From Saccharopolyspora montiporae (GTDB lineage: Bacteria; Actinomycetota; Actinomycetes; Mycobacteriales; Pseudonocardiaceae), in assembly GCF_015209505.1 (NCBI RefSeq), contig NZ_JADEYC010000015.1:124001-188000 (forward strand): a stretch of DNA of 64,000 bases, read 5' to 3'. Below are positions 1-8,657 of this stretch, in pieces; the first letter of the stretch is position 1, and every line of letters starts with the position of its first letter. The position numbers were made by a program, and so were the translations under genes. Below the pieces are notes generated by a model. That model saw nothing but the letters and a program-made list of their open reading frames with translations, did not search any database and was not told the DNA's origin.

Positions 1-111
1 CCCGCCGTCGTAGGCGGTGGTGTCCTCGTCCACCTCGGCGAACACCACACCTCCGGTGTTCAGGTTCTCCTCGGCCCAGTCGGTGGAAACCAGGACGTCT
101 GCACGGCTCAT
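1..111 (-). CDS. Thiosulfate sulfurtransferase (rhodanese), N-terminal part
   Basis: Only the first 37 codons lie in the window; the gene runs off the left edge. The N-terminus reads MSRADVLVSTDWAEENL and continues to VVFAEVDEDTTAYDGG. This closely matches the start of actinobacterial CysA2/CysA3/SseA-type thiosulfate sulfurtransferases (two tandem rhodanese domains, about 280 residues, cytosolic). The ATG is preceded by a good Shine-Dalgarno (GAAGGAG) 6 nt upstream. It is the last gene visible in a minus-strand sulfur module: thioredoxin-like protein, Cys-containing leader peptide, DUF4395 membrane protein, then this enzyme. That order parallels thiX-cysA2 (Rv0816c-Rv0815c) in M. tuberculosis. 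The catalytic Cys is outside the window, so activity cannot be judged. Confidence 0.85.
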   Translation of the reverse strand, partial: MSRADVLVSTDWAEENLNTGGVVFAEVDEDTTAYDGG

Positions 112-188
112 CGAGCGACTCCTTCTTCGGTCTTGCGTGGATTGAACGAATGTGTCGGGCGGGTCACCGGAGCTTCCGGATCACCGGG

Positions 189-629
189 TCACCGGGCTGC
201 GGACGACCGGGCAGGCGCCATGCGGTGCGCGAGGGCGTGCGCCCGGCAGCCGAGGCAGTACCCGAACACCGCGTTCAGCAGCGCCGCCAGGAGAGCCAGT
301 GCGTTCGCCGCGGCACCGATCACGACCGCACCGGAGGCGTACCCCGCGGTGGCCACCAGGCAGAACACGAACCCGATCCCCTGCGCGAAGCGGACCGGAC
401 CGGGTGCCTCGTGCTGTTCGCCGCCGAGAGCGGCCAACCGGGGCTGCACCGCCCTGCGGTAGAGCGCCCCCCAGGGGTTGAGCTTGAGGTCCACGAACGC
501 GCACAGGCCGAACAGCAGCGTCTGCGCCGCCATCACCCGCCAGCTGCCGGTGACCAGTCCCAGGGCGAGCACGGCGCTGGTGAACGCGGCGGTGAACCGC
601 ACACCGCGCGGATCCGGCGTCGTGCGCAT
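189..629 (-). CDS. DUF4395 integral membrane protein
   Basis: This 146-residue protein has about four hydrophobic segments (residues 12-32, 33-48, 82-102 and 104-124). It matches the DUF4395 pattern: an N-terminal DPRGVRFTAAF stretch, a central LNPWGALYRRAV motif and a C-terminal FGYCLGCRAHAL motif with paired cysteines. DUF4395 proteins commonly sit beside thioredoxin-like proteins and rhodaneses in actinobacteria, as here, and a role in sulfur or redox handling at the membrane is inferred from that context. No enzymatic activity is established for the family. It lies between the leader peptide and the sulfurtransferase, with the same orientation, and is probably co-transcribed with the latter. 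Confidence 0.8.
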   Translation of the reverse strand: MRTTPDPRGVRFTAAFTSAVLALGLVTGSWRVMAAQTLLFGLCAFVDLKLNPWGALYRRAVQPRLAALGGEQHEAPGPVRFAQGIGFVFCLVATAGYASGAVVIGAAANALALLAALLNAVFGYCLGCRAHALAHRMAPARSSAAR

Positions 630-702
630 CAGGCCCTCCTGCCCGGGACTGCTCGGAGTTCTCCGGTCCGTCAGGCGGTCGCACGCGGGGCGTGCCGCCC
701 GG

Positions 703-777
703 TCAGCACCTCGGACACAGGCTGCTGCCCACGCGGCAGAAGTCGACCGCGCGCCTTCGGGTCAGCAGGACGTGCAC
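703..777 (-). CDS. Cys-containing leader peptide (cysteine-responsive attenuator type)
   Basis: A 24-codon frame starting with GTG reads HVLLTRRRAVDFCRVGSS followed by LCPRC and a stop. It matches the actinobacterial 'putative leader peptide' pattern (LTRRxAVDLCRV followed by Cys residues) found upstream of sulfur genes. In mycobacteria, Cys-rich upstream ORFs of this kind act as cysteine-responsive attenuators. Here three Cys codons (residues 14, 21 and 24) precede the stop, and about 70 nt of untranslated DNA separate it from the DUF4395 start. There is no convincing Shine-Dalgarno, so translation may be leaderless. The prediction is that cysteine starvation stalls ribosomes and raises expression of the DUF4395-sulfurtransferase genes. 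Confidence 0.75.
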   Translation of the reverse strand: MHVLLTRRRAVDFCRVGSSLCPRC

Positions 778-838
778 GTGCGCGAGATTACCCGCAGTGC
801 CCTGTCCGCGGGAAGGTCGTTCATCTGGTGGGACGCGA

Positions 839-1177
839 TCACCGCTCCGCCGCTGCGCCCGGTAGGTGCGGGCGCAGGGCCTCGGCGAGCGCCGCCCGCT
901 TCGGGACTCCGGCCACGCGCAGCAGCTCGGCACCCGCCGGATCGAGCACCAGGGTGGTCGGCGTGCTGTGCACCTGGAGCGCGTCGGCCCACTCCGGGTG
1001 GTGGGTGAGGTCCACGTCCACGTGCCGCAGCCCGGTGGTGCGGCGGGCCAGGTCGTCCAGCAGAACCCGCGCGTGCCGGCACGGGGCGCAGAACGTGCTG
1101 GACAGTTGCAGCAGGGTGAGTTCGCCCGGCCGGGCAGCACCCAGCCGCTCGGCGAGCTGTTCGGGGATCCGGGCCAC
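839..1177 (-). CDS. Thioredoxin-like protein (ThiX type)
   Basis: This 112-residue protein carries a single thioredoxin fold. A CxxC redox motif (STFCAPCRHARVLLDDL) lies near residue 31, followed by DVDLTHHPEWADALQVHSTPT with the cis-Pro segment STPTTLVLDPAG. It is the expected length for a small cytosolic thioredoxin-like oxidoreductase. The CAPC active site replaces the classical CGPC, so the partner is probably not general thioredoxin reductase chemistry but something local. The start is a GTG preceded by GGAAGGGGG. It is upstream of, and parallel to, the leader peptide, DUF4395 and sulfurtransferase genes, equivalent to Rv0816c (thiX) next to cysA2. Confidence 0.8.
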   Translation of the reverse strand: MARIPEQLAERLGAARPGELTLLQLSSTFCAPCRHARVLLDDLARRTTGLRHVDVDLTHHPEWADALQVHSTPTTLVLDPAGAELLRVAGVPKRAALAEALRPHLPGAAAER

Positions 1178-1209
1178 CGGTGCCCCCTTCCGCGGTCCGC
1201 GCCCGGCGC

Positions 1210-2055
1210 TCAGCCGGTCGTCACACCGTCCTGGCTGACCTTGATGTTGTCCGCGCTGCCCTCGGCGACCAGCGCACCCCGCTCGGCCCGCACCCCGGTG
1301 GGCGTGATCTCGAACGGCAGCATGCCTGGGTCCAGGGTGGTCTTGAACTGGGACAGGATCGCCTCTTCGAAGGCGGACGGGAGCGCGATCTGGCCGAAGC
1401 TGTCGTTGTCCAGCCCCAGCTTCTTCGGCTCGATCTGCAGCTTGCCGTCCACCAGGGCCAGCACCGCCACGACGGAGACCTTGTTCTGCGAACCCGCGAT
1501 GTTGACCGTGCCGTCCAGCGCGACCGCGGTGCTGGTCTGGTCGCCGGACTGGCCGGTCCCCGCCTGGTCGTTCTGCCCGCTGGTGCCGTCGGTGCCGTCC
1601 AGGGCGTCCTCCGGGGCGGGGTTGATCGCCAGGTCTTGCACACCGATCAGCCTGCCGACGTCCGAGGACTTCAGCTTCACCCGGGCGACCATGTTGTCCA
1701 CGGCCAGGTCGTTGGCGTTGCCCGCGATCACCTCGCTGGGGGTGAACCGGGCGCTGTGCAGGTCGGCTTCCAGGTCGACGTCCTGCAGTTCGCCGACCTG
1801 GGCGCTCTTCGCGGCCAGCTGCACATCGCGCAGGTTCCCCGCCGCGGCCTGGGTGAGGAACGGGAAGCCGTTGATGCTGACGTCCGGGTCCTGCTGCACC
1901 TTGAGCTGCTTGCCGACCTCGGTCGCCACCTGCCGCTCGGTGAAGGCGGCCGCGGCGAAGTCCGCACCGACGAGCAGTGCGAAGACGATGACGAGCGTGA
2001 TGGCGAGCTTCTTCACCGAACGGTCCGTTCTCCTCGGGGCCTGACGGGTGGCCAC
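1210..2055 (-). CDS. LmeA-like DUF2993 phospholipid-binding exported protein
   Basis: This 281-residue protein has an N-terminal hydrophobic signal or anchor (LAITLVIVFALLVGADFAAA, about residues 17-36) and a DUF2993 body: FTERQVATEVGKQL, then DVSINGFPFLTQAAAGNLRD, and a C-terminal FEITPTGVRAERGALVAEGS. The family includes mycobacterial LmeA, a periplasmic phospholipid-binding protein that helps lipomannan mannan elongation. Rv0817c, next to thiX and glnR in M. tuberculosis, is a homologue in the same position. A Gly/Gln/Asp-rich insertion (about residues 150-172) looks unstructured. Two starts are possible: GTG at 2055, or GTG at 2016 (VKKLAITL), which has GAGGAG 13 nt upstream and removes a non-hydrophobic N-tail. 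Confidence 0.8.
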   Translation of the reverse strand: MATRQAPRRTDRSVKKLAITLVIVFALLVGADFAAAAFTERQVATEVGKQLKVQQDPDVSINGFPFLTQAAAGNLRDVQLAAKSAQVGELQDVDLEADLHSARFTPSEVIAGNANDLAVDNMVARVKLKSSDVGRLIGVQDLAINPAPEDALDGTDGTSGQNDQAGTGQSGDQTSTAVALDGTVNIAGSQNKVSVVAVLALVDGKLQIEPKKLGLDNDSFGQIALPSAFEEAILSQFKTTLDPGMLPFEITPTGVRAERGALVAEGSADNIKVSQDGVTTG

Positions 2056-2413
2056 CGGCCGCGCTCGGCGCCGGCGCCCACGATCGGGGGGCCCACTGTA
2101 TCGGCAACCCGCTCGCTCGTGCGGTCCACCAGCCGCGCCGTGGTACGGCTCTCGGTGCGGGCGGCCGGCTCGGGCGGTGCCGCCCCGTCGACGGCACGCA
2201 GGGTGACCGCGCGGGCGCGAAACATGCCCGCAATCCGGCGTCGATCACCGTTCACAAATGTGACCCCTGCTGCCGGACCTGGGTTTTTCGGTGGCGTGTC
2301 GGTTATTCTCCGTGCCATCCGCAGGCAACGACGCCGCGTGCTCCCCCCGTGCTCCGCGCGGGTGGTGACTCCAGCCCGGCCGTTGGCTGTGCTCCCTGGG
2401 ACGGAGGCCCCGC
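2056..2413. other. Divergent intergenic region between lmeA-like gene and glnR
   Basis: This is 358 bp without a supportable gene. It must hold the promoters for both divergent genes. Toward glnR there is a TTATTCT element near 2310 that could serve as a -10 box. One PHO-like unit (GTTCACAAATG, 2250-2260) is present but not in the tandem array seen at pstS and phoU, so PhoP control is only a possibility. Confidence 0.4.
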
Positions 2414-3196
2414 ATGAGCTCCGAACTGCTCGTTCTCACCGACGAACCCGATTCCGAAGCGGTCCTGCCCGCACTGGCGCTGCTGCCGCACCGCGTGCGC
2501 GCGGTGCCGCCGGACCCGGGAGCGGTCCTGTCCGGAGGCGCGCACGACGTCGTGCTGGTGGACGCGCGCTCCGACCTCGCCGGATCGCGGGACATGTGCC
2601 GGATGCTGTCCGCCGGGGACGTCCCGGTGGTGGCCCTGGTCAACGAGGGCGGCCTGGTGACGGTCAACGCCGAGTGGGGCGTGGACGAGATCCTGCTGCC
2701 GACCACCGGTCCCGCCGAGCTCGATGCCCGCCTGCGCCTGCTGGTCTCCCGCCGCGGCAGCATCGGATCGTCCGGGGACGGTTCGCTGTCGGTGGGCGAC
2801 CTCGTGATCGAGGAGGCCACCTACACCGCGCGGCTCAAGGGCAGGGCGCTGGAGCTGACCTACAAGGAGTTCGAGCTGCTGAAGTTCCTGGCCCAGCACG
2901 CGGGCCGGGTCTTCACCCGCGCCCAGCTGCTGCAGGAGGTCTGGGGCTACGACTTCTTCGGCGGCACGCGCACCGTCGACGTGCACGTGCGGCGGCTGCG
3001 CGCCAAGCTCGGCCCGGAGCACGACTCGATGATCGGGACCGTGCGCAACGTCGGGTACAAGTTCGTCCGCCCGAACCGCGGCGCCGCGTCCGCCGCGCTG
3101 CGTGAGCAGGAGTCCGCCGAGGCCGAGCGCGGTGCGCCCGAACCGGAGCCGACCCCGCACCCGGGAACCCGGGTCCCCGGCCTGCTCGCCCGCTGA
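2414..3196 (+). CDS. glnR: GlnR, atypical OmpR-family global nitrogen regulator
   Basis: This 260-residue protein combines an atypical receiver domain (residues 1-115) with a C-terminal winged helix (about 130-225; [20 protein letters not shown], then [15 protein letters not shown] and [11 protein letters not shown]). Asp50 (LVDAR) is kept, but the usual acidic pocket is not, as in GlnR proteins, which dimerise without classical phosphorylation. GlnR controls glnA, amt, nitrite reductase and, in Saccharopolyspora, much carbon uptake, and its transcription is tied to PhoP. Position between an lmeA-like gene and mshD equals Rv0818. The C-terminal 35 residues are Pro/Glu-rich and disordered. No histidine kinase is adjacent, as expected for GlnR. 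Confidence 0.88.
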   Translation: MSSELLVLTDEPDSEAVLPALALLPHRVRAVPPDPGAVLSGGAHDVVLVDARSDLAGSRDMCRMLSAGDVPVVALVNEGGLVTVNAEWGVDEILLPTTGPAELDARLRLLVSRRGSIGSSGDGSLSVGDLVIEEATYTARLKGRALELTYKEFELLKFLAQHAGRVFTRAQLLQEVWGYDFFGGTRTVDVHVRRLRAKLGPEHDSMIGTVRNVGYKFVRPNRGAASAALREQESAEAERGAPEPEPTPHPGTRVPGLLAR

Positions 3197-3262
3197 TCCC
3201 CCGCCGCGCCGCCCGATCGGCCCGGACGCGCGCGCGGTGCCGTCCTGGGTAACGTCGAACCC

Positions 3263-4213
3263 GTGCAGCTGACGTGGCGGAATGGACTGGACAGCAGCGA
3301 AGCGGCCGAGGTCATGGCCCTGCTGGAGGCGACGGAGGCGGCCGACGGCGTCGCCCCGGTGGGCGAGCACGTGATCATGCGGCTCAAGGTGCACCGGGAT
3401 GTGGTGCACCAGATCGAACCCGTGCAGGCCGATGTGGGATCGGAGCACTTCGTGCTGCGCGCCGCGGACGGCGAGCTGATCGGCTACGCGCACCTGGACA
3501 CCGAGGGCGAACCGGACGGGCAGCTGGTGGCCGAACTGGCCGTGCGCCCGGAGCACCGCGGCGCCGGAGCCGGTGCGCGCCTGGTCGCGGCCCTGCTGGA
3601 CCGCGCCGACCTGGACCCGGCCCCCGCGGCCGACACCGGCCGGTTGCGGATCTGGTCGCACGGCGAGCACCCGGCGGCGCTGCGGCTGGCCGAGCGCTAC
3701 GGCTTCGCGCGGCCCCGGGAGCTGTGGCGGATGGGCGTCGAGTTGGCCGGCGGGGTGCTGCCGGAGGTCGACCCGCCGACCGGGATGTCCATCCGCGCGT
3801 TCCGCCCGGGTGCGGACGAGGCGGACGTGGTGCGGGTGAATCACCGCGCGTTCTCCTGGCACCCGGAGCAGGGCGCGATGACCGAGGACGAGCTGTCCGC
3901 CAAGCAGCGGGAGGACTGGTTCGACCCGGCAGGGTTCTTCCTCGCCCACGACGCGGCGGGCGGCCTGCTCGGCTTCCACTGGACCAAGGTGCATCCGGAC
4001 GGCACCGGTGAGGTGTACGTGGTCGGTGTGGACCCCGCGGCGCAGGGCAGCGGGCTCGGTCGATCACTGACCGTAGCCGGACTGCGGCATTTGCGGGACA
4101 CTGGGCATAGTCGGGTCATCCTCTACGTGGAAGCGGACAACCCGGCGGCCATCCGGGTCTACGAACGGCTCGGATTCGAGAGGTGGGACACGGACGTGCA
4201 GTTCAGCCGGTGA
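3263..4213 (+). CDS. mshD: Mycothiol synthase MshD (tandem GNAT acetyltransferase)
   Basis: This 316-residue protein consists of two GNAT domains. The N-terminal half holds LAVRPEHRGAGAGARLVAAL (about residues 92-111). The C-terminal half holds the better preserved acetyl-CoA site VYVVGVDPAAQGSGLGRSL (about 250-268), then ILYVEADNPAAIRVYERLGF. MshD transfers acetyl from acetyl-CoA to Cys-GlcN-Ins, the last step of mycothiol synthesis, in the cytosol. Length and the motif NHRAFSWHPEQG are typical of the family. The start is GTG at 3263. It follows glnR at 66 bp on the same strand, the same order as Rv0818-Rv0819. Confidence 0.9.
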   Translation: MQLTWRNGLDSSEAAEVMALLEATEAADGVAPVGEHVIMRLKVHRDVVHQIEPVQADVGSEHFVLRAADGELIGYAHLDTEGEPDGQLVAELAVRPEHRGAGAGARLVAALLDRADLDPAPAADTGRLRIWSHGEHPAALRLAERYGFARPRELWRMGVELAGGVLPEVDPPTGMSIRAFRPGADEADVVRVNHRAFSWHPEQGAMTEDELSAKQREDWFDPAGFFLAHDAAGGLLGFHWTKVHPDGTGEVYVVGVDPAAQGSGLGRSLTVAGLRHLRDTGHSRVILYVEADNPAAIRVYERLGFERWDTDVQFSR

Positions 4214-4290
4214 CGCGCGGTCGCCGGGGCGGGCGGCCGTTCCCCCGAGTTCCCCGTACGGAATGTGTGTCTGCTTACTTAGCGTGCCTT

Positions 4291-4312
4291 GTTCACCTCT
4301 CGTTCACCTGGA
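4291..4312 (+). promoter_or_regulatory. PHO box (PhoP binding site) upstream of pstS
   Basis: Two adjacent 11-nt direct repeat units, GTTCACCTCTC and GTTCACCTGGA, match the actinobacterial PhoP consensus (GTTCACC plus four variable bases). They lie 120 bp upstream of the pstS start. This predicts phosphate-starvation activation of pstSCAB by PhoR-PhoP. Confidence 0.85.
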
Positions 4313-4431
4313 TGGCGGCAGGCGTCCACTGCGGCTGCTTAGCGTTCCGGGTGCGGCGGTGATGCGGAGTCCGGCCGGGCCGCTCCGGGCCGCTGGAGGT
4401 GACGGCGTTTCCCCCGAGGAGGAGGAACGAA

Positions 4432-5547
4432 GTGGACAGCAAGCGGTCCAGTGCGGCATTCGCCGTGTTCGCCGCCGGTGCGCTCCTGGTGGCCGGGTGC
4501 GGGACCGACCAGAACATCCCCTCCGGCGGGATCAATCCCGCGCTGGAAGGGCTGCAGGTCGAATGCGGCGAGCAGTCGATCTCCGCGGAGGGCTCCTCGG
4601 CGCAGAAGAACGCGATGGACGTCTTCGCGCGGGACTACAGCCTCAAGTGCCCCGGTGAGCAGCTGAACTACACCAAGTCCGGCTCCGGCAAGGGCGTTTC
4701 CGCGTTCAACTCCGGGCAGATCGACTTCGGCGGCAGCGATTCGCCGCTCGACCCGGAGGACGGCGAGGACAAGGAAGCCGCCGCCCGATGCGGAGGCAAC
4801 CCCGCCTGGAACATCCCCATGGTGTTCGGCCCGGTGGCGCTGAGCTACAACATCCCCGGCGTCGACGACCTGACCCTGTCGCCGGAGGTCGCCGCGGGCA
4901 TCTACCAGGGCAAGATCACCTCGTGGAACGACCCGGCGATCCAGCAGCTCAACCCGGGCACCGAACTGCCCGACCTGGACATCGTGCCGTTCTTCCGCTC
5001 CGACGAGTCCGGCACCTCGGAGAACTTCCAGGAATACCTGACCACCGCCACCGACGGCGCGTGGACCGGCGAGGGCAAGCAGTTCGAACCGGCCCCGGGC
5101 GTCGGCCAGGGCCGCGACGGCAGCGACCAGGTCGCGCAGTCGGTGCAGGGCACCCCGGGCGGGTTCACCTACGCCGAGTGGTCCTTCCCGAAGAACCTCG
5201 GCCTGGGCATCGCCAAGGTCGACAGCGGATCCGGACCGGTCGAGCTGAGCACGGAGAACGTCGGCAAGGCCATCGAATCCGCGGAGATCGGCGGCGAGGG
5301 GCACGACCTGCGGGTCGACCTCGACTCGATCTACGGCAACGACGCACCGGGCGTCTACCCGATCGTGCTGAACACCTACGAGGTCGTGTGCTCCCAGGGC
5401 TACGACCCGGAGACCGCCAAGGCGGTCAAGGCGTTGCTGACCGTGGCCGCGAACGCGGACCCCGATCAGCTCGAAGAAGCCGGCTACGCGGCACTGCCGG
5501 AAGGCTTCAAGCAGAAGGTCCTCGACGCGGTCGACGCGATCGCCTGA
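4432..5547 (+). CDS. pstS: Phosphate-binding lipoprotein PstS
   Basis: This is the 371-residue periplasmic-side phosphate receptor of the high-affinity ABC importer. It has a lipoprotein signal (FAVFAAGALLVAGC, lipid-modified Cys23) and then the PstS core with phosphate-contact loops SAEGSSAQKNAMD, TKSGSGKGVSAF and RSDESGTSENFQEYL. A longer frame begins at 4399, but GTG at 4432 is chosen because a very strong GGAGGAGGAA precedes it at 6 nt and the signal peptide then starts with DSKR. A tandem PHO box lies upstream. It is first in the operon pstS-pstC-pstA-pstB. Confidence 0.95.
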   Translation: MDSKRSSAAFAVFAAGALLVAGCGTDQNIPSGGINPALEGLQVECGEQSISAEGSSAQKNAMDVFARDYSLKCPGEQLNYTKSGSGKGVSAFNSGQIDFGGSDSPLDPEDGEDKEAAARCGGNPAWNIPMVFGPVALSYNIPGVDDLTLSPEVAAGIYQGKITSWNDPAIQQLNPGTELPDLDIVPFFRSDESGTSENFQEYLTTATDGAWTGEGKQFEPAPGVGQGRDGSDQVAQSVQGTPGGFTYAEWSFPKNLGLGIAKVDSGSGPVELSTENVGKAIESAEIGGEGHDLRVDLDSIYGNDAPGVYPIVLNTYEVVCSQGYDPETAKAVKALLTVAANADPDQLEEAGYAALPEGFKQKVLDAVDAIA

Positions 5548-5649
5548 GGGCTGAACCGCACGGCCCGGCACACCATCGGCTAGCGCGGTGGCTCGTGCCC
5601 AGGGTGAACAACGGGTCGAACGCCACGAAGTGAGAGGCTGCCAGAAGCA

Positions 5650-6696
5650 GTGACCGACTCGACGAGAGCCGACGCGCGTCCCGAGGACAGCGGGTCCGCG
5701 GGCGCGGCGGCGGACAGTTCCGGACCGGAGGAACCCATTTCCGCTCCCGAAGCCTCTGCGGGTGCCAAAGTCCGAGTCGGCGACCGGATCTTTTCCGGCA
5801 TCGCCACCGGATCCGGCGCCTTCGTGGTCGCGCTCATCGCGGCCATCGGTATCTTCCTGCTGATCCGGGCGGTTCCCTCCCTGCAGGTCAACCAGGTCAA
5901 CTTCCTGTTCAGCCGGGTCTGGGACACCTCGGACCCCGATGACCTGAGTTTCGGGATCCTGGACCTCGCCTGGATCACGGTGGCCAGCTCGCTGGTCGCG
6001 CTGGTGATCGCGATGCCCGTCTCCGGCGGCATCGCCCTGTTCCTGACGCACTACGCACCGCGGGCACTGGCCCGTCCCTTCGCCTACATCATCGACCTGC
6101 TGGCCGCCGTGCCTTCGGTGATCTACGGCCTCTGGGGCGCGCTCGTGCTGGCACCGGTGCTCGACCCGGTCGCCTCCTGGCTCAACGGGAACCTCGGCTG
6201 GATCCCGATCTTCGCCGACGGCAACGTGCGCGCCGACAGCGGCGCCAACGTGTTCACCGCGGGCATCGTGCTGGCCGTGATGATCCTGCCGACCATCACC
6301 GGCGTCAGCCGGGAGGTGTTCCAACGCACCCCCACCGCGCAGATCGAAGGCGCGCTCGCCCTCGGTGCCACCCGCTGGGAAGTGGTGCGCACCACCGTGT
6401 GGCCGTTCGGCCGCAACGGGTTCATCGGCGGGTCGATGCTCGGGCTCGGCCGGGCGCTGGGCGAAACGGTCGCGCTCACCATCATCCTGAGCTTCACCTT
6501 CGCCCCGCCCAACTACAGCGTCTTCGACGCCGGTGCGACCTTCGCGTCCAAGATCGCGCTCGGTTCCGCGGAATTCAACAACAACCTGCAGGTCGGCGCC
6601 TACATCTCTGCCGGGCTGGTGCTGTTCGTCATCACCTTCGCGGTCAACGCGCTCGCCCGCTGGATCGAGAACGCGAGCGGCAAGGAGAAAGCATGA
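5650..6696 (+). CDS. pstC: Phosphate ABC transporter permease PstC
   Basis: This 348-residue inner-membrane permease has a 45-residue acidic, Ser/Ala-rich cytosolic N-tail followed by six transmembrane segments. The EAA loop is QIEGALALGATRWEVVRTTVWP (about residues 235-256), which docks on PstB. Periplasmic insertions after TM3 (LNGNLGWIPIFADGN) are normal for PstC. The start is GTG. The gene follows pstS at 102 bp and its TGA overlaps the pstA ATG (ATGA), so translation is coupled. Confidence 0.93.
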   Translation: MTDSTRADARPEDSGSAGAAADSSGPEEPISAPEASAGAKVRVGDRIFSGIATGSGAFVVALIAAIGIFLLIRAVPSLQVNQVNFLFSRVWDTSDPDDLSFGILDLAWITVASSLVALVIAMPVSGGIALFLTHYAPRALARPFAYIIDLLAAVPSVIYGLWGALVLAPVLDPVASWLNGNLGWIPIFADGNVRADSGANVFTAGIVLAVMILPTITGVSREVFQRTPTAQIEGALALGATRWEVVRTTVWPFGRNGFIGGSMLGLGRALGETVALTIILSFTFAPPNYSVFDAGATFASKIALGSAEFNNNLQVGAYISAGLVLFVITFAVNALARWIENASGKEKA

Positions 6697-7607
6697 GGAC
6701 CGACGCGGCTGACGTGGAAAGCCTCGCCACCCCGCCGGCCTTCCAGCGCATCGGGCTGGCGCGCAAGCTGAAGAACAACACGGCCACCGCGGTGTTCACC
6801 GCGGCCTTCACCGTGGCGGTGATCCCGCTACTGTGGGTGCTGTGGACGCTGATCGAGCGCGGGCTCGCGCCCATGCTCACCCCCACCTGGTGGTCGCACT
6901 CGTTCAACGGGCTGCTGCCCACCGACTTCGGCGGCGGGATCTACCACGCGCTGGCGGGCACGCTGCTGCAAGGACTCGTCTGCACGGCCATCTCGGTGCC
7001 GCTGGGTGTGATGGTCGGGATCTACCTGATCGAATACGGCCAGGGATCGCGACTGGCCAAGGTCGCGACCTTCATGGTCGACATCCTCAGCGGGCTGCCG
7101 TCCATCGTGGCCGGTCTGTTCATCTACGCGCTGTGGATCACCACCTTCGGCCTCAGCCGCAGCGGTTTCGCGGTCGCGCTGGCGCTGGTGCTGCTGATGC
7201 TGCCGATGGTGGTCCGGGTCACCGAGACGATGCTGCTGATCGTCCCGGACGAACTGCGCGAGGCGTCCTACGCCCTCGGCGTGCCCAAGTGGAAGACGAT
7301 CGTGCGGATCGTCCTGCCCACGGCGCTGTCCGGGATCCTGACCGGCGTGATGCTCGGCCTGGCCCGGGTCCTCGGCGAGACGGCCCCGCTGCTGATCCTC
7401 GTCGGGTACTCCAGCGCGATCAACTTCAACCTGTTCAGCGGCGAAATGGCATCGCTGCCGCTGACCATCTACATGGAACGCAGCACTGCGACCGCTGCCG
7501 GGGATTACCGGATGTGGGGCGCGGCGTTGACCCTGGTGCTCGTCATCATGCTCATCAACCTCGTGGCGACCCTGCTGTCCAAGCTCTTCGCGGTCAAGAC
7601 CAAGTAG
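6693..7607 (+). CDS. pstA: Phosphate ABC transporter permease PstA
   Basis: This 304-residue partner permease starts at the ATG overlapping the pstC stop (ATGA), with GGAGAAA upstream. It has six membrane segments and the EAA loop [20 protein letters not shown] (about residues 189-208). It forms the PstC-PstA channel for phosphate. The end is followed after 16 bp by pstB. Confidence 0.93.
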   Translation: MRTDAADVESLATPPAFQRIGLARKLKNNTATAVFTAAFTVAVIPLLWVLWTLIERGLAPMLTPTWWSHSFNGLLPTDFGGGIYHALAGTLLQGLVCTAISVPLGVMVGIYLIEYGQGSRLAKVATFMVDILSGLPSIVAGLFIYALWITTFGLSRSGFAVALALVLLMLPMVVRVTETMLLIVPDELREASYALGVPKWKTIVRIVLPTALSGILTGVMLGLARVLGETAPLLILVGYSSAINFNLFSGEMASLPLTIYMERSTATAAGDYRMWGAALTLVLVIMLINLVATLLSKLFAVKTK

Positions 7608-7623
7608 GGACGGAACCCGAATC

Positions 7624-8400
7624 ATGGCCAAGCGTCTCGACATCAAGGACCTGAACCTGCACTACGGCAAGTTCCACGCCGTGCAGGACGTCACCCTCCA
7701 GGTACCCGCGCGCAGTGTGACCGCGTTCATCGGTCCGTCCGGCTGCGGCAAATCCACCGTGCTGCGCTCGCTGAACCGGATGCACGAAGTCATCCCGGGT
7801 GCGCGCGTGGACGGCAAGGTGATGCTGGACGGCGAGGACGTCTACGCGGCCGGCGTCGACCCGGTGCAGGTCCGCAAGACCATCGGGATGGTCTTCCAGA
7901 AGGCCAACCCGTTCCCCACGATGTCCATCCGGGACAACGTGGTCTCCGGGCTGAAGCTCACCGGGGAGAAGAACAAGAAGCACCTCGACGAGGTCACCGA
8001 ACGCGCGCTGCGCGGGGCCAACCTCTTCGAAGAGGTCAAGGACCGGCTGAACAAGCCCGGCGGCGGCCTCTCCGGCGGGCAGCAGCAGCGGCTGTGCATC
8101 GCGCGAGCGATCGCCGTGGAACCGGACGTCCTGCTCATGGACGAACCCTGCTCCGCGCTCGACCCGATCTCCACGCTGGCGATCGAAGACCTGATCGCCC
8201 GGCTCAAGCAGGACTACACGATCGTCATCGTCACGCACAACATGCAGCAGGCCGCCCGGGTCAGCGACCAGACGGCCTTCTTCAACCTGCGGGCCGTCGG
8301 GGAACCCGGGCAGCTCGTGGAGATCGACGAGACGGGGAAGATCTTCTCCAATCCCGAGCAGAAGGCCACCGAGGACTACATCTCCGGGCGGTTCGGCTGA
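7624..8400 (+). CDS. pstB: Phosphate ABC transporter ATPase PstB
   Basis: This 258-residue ATPase has Walker [10 protein letters not shown] (residues 37-45), the Q-loop in VFQKANPFP, the signature LSGGQQQRL, Walker [14 protein letters not shown] and the switch His in VTHNMQQ. PhoT/PstB length and the DNVVSGLKL segment are typical. It energises PstCA at the inner face of the membrane. It is the last gene of the pst operon and is followed by a large palindrome that probably ends transcription. Confidence 0.95.
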   Translation: MAKRLDIKDLNLHYGKFHAVQDVTLQVPARSVTAFIGPSGCGKSTVLRSLNRMHEVIPGARVDGKVMLDGEDVYAAGVDPVQVRKTIGMVFQKANPFPTMSIRDNVVSGLKLTGEKNKKHLDEVTERALRGANLFEEVKDRLNKPGGGLSGGQQQRLCIARAIAVEPDVLLMDEPCSALDPISTLAIEDLIARLKQDYTIVIVTHNMQQAARVSDQTAFFNLRAVGEPGQLVEIDETGKIFSNPEQKATEDYISGRFG

Positions 8401-8449
8401 GCCGGAGGGTTTCTCGGGTCGGCTTGCTGGGTGGTGCCGATGGCGGAAC

Positions 8450-8535
8450 CTCAGCGGCGCGCGGGCTGCGGGATCCCCGACATCGAGTGGCGACCTACGC
8501 CATGTCGGGGCTGTCCTCGCCAGCACGCCGCTGAG
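8450..8535. repeat. Large imperfect palindrome between convergent pstB and XRE genes
   Basis: Perfect inner arms CCCCGACAT (8475-8483) and ATGTCGGGG (8502-8510) sit inside perfect outer arms CTCAGCGGCG (8450-8459) and CGCCGCTGAG (8526-8535). Weaker complementarity extends outward on both sides. The central loop is about 18 nt. It may be a bidirectional terminator or a dispersed palindromic repeat. There is no T-run, which is common in high-G+C genomes. Confidence 0.65.
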
Positions 8536-8657
8536 AACCCGCGCCGGTGTCGTTTGCCCTGTGGGGTTTTCGACTAGCCTTCGGCGTCGTCCCTTTTGCA
8601 GCGCGGGTTTTCGTCGATCGTGTCTTGTTTCTTGCTTTGTGGCTTGACTTTTCCGGC

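Noticed and set aside
2250..2260. Possible PHO box before glnR
   Set aside because: A single unit (GTTCACAAATG) without an adjacent repeat; PhoP sites need at least two 11-nt units.
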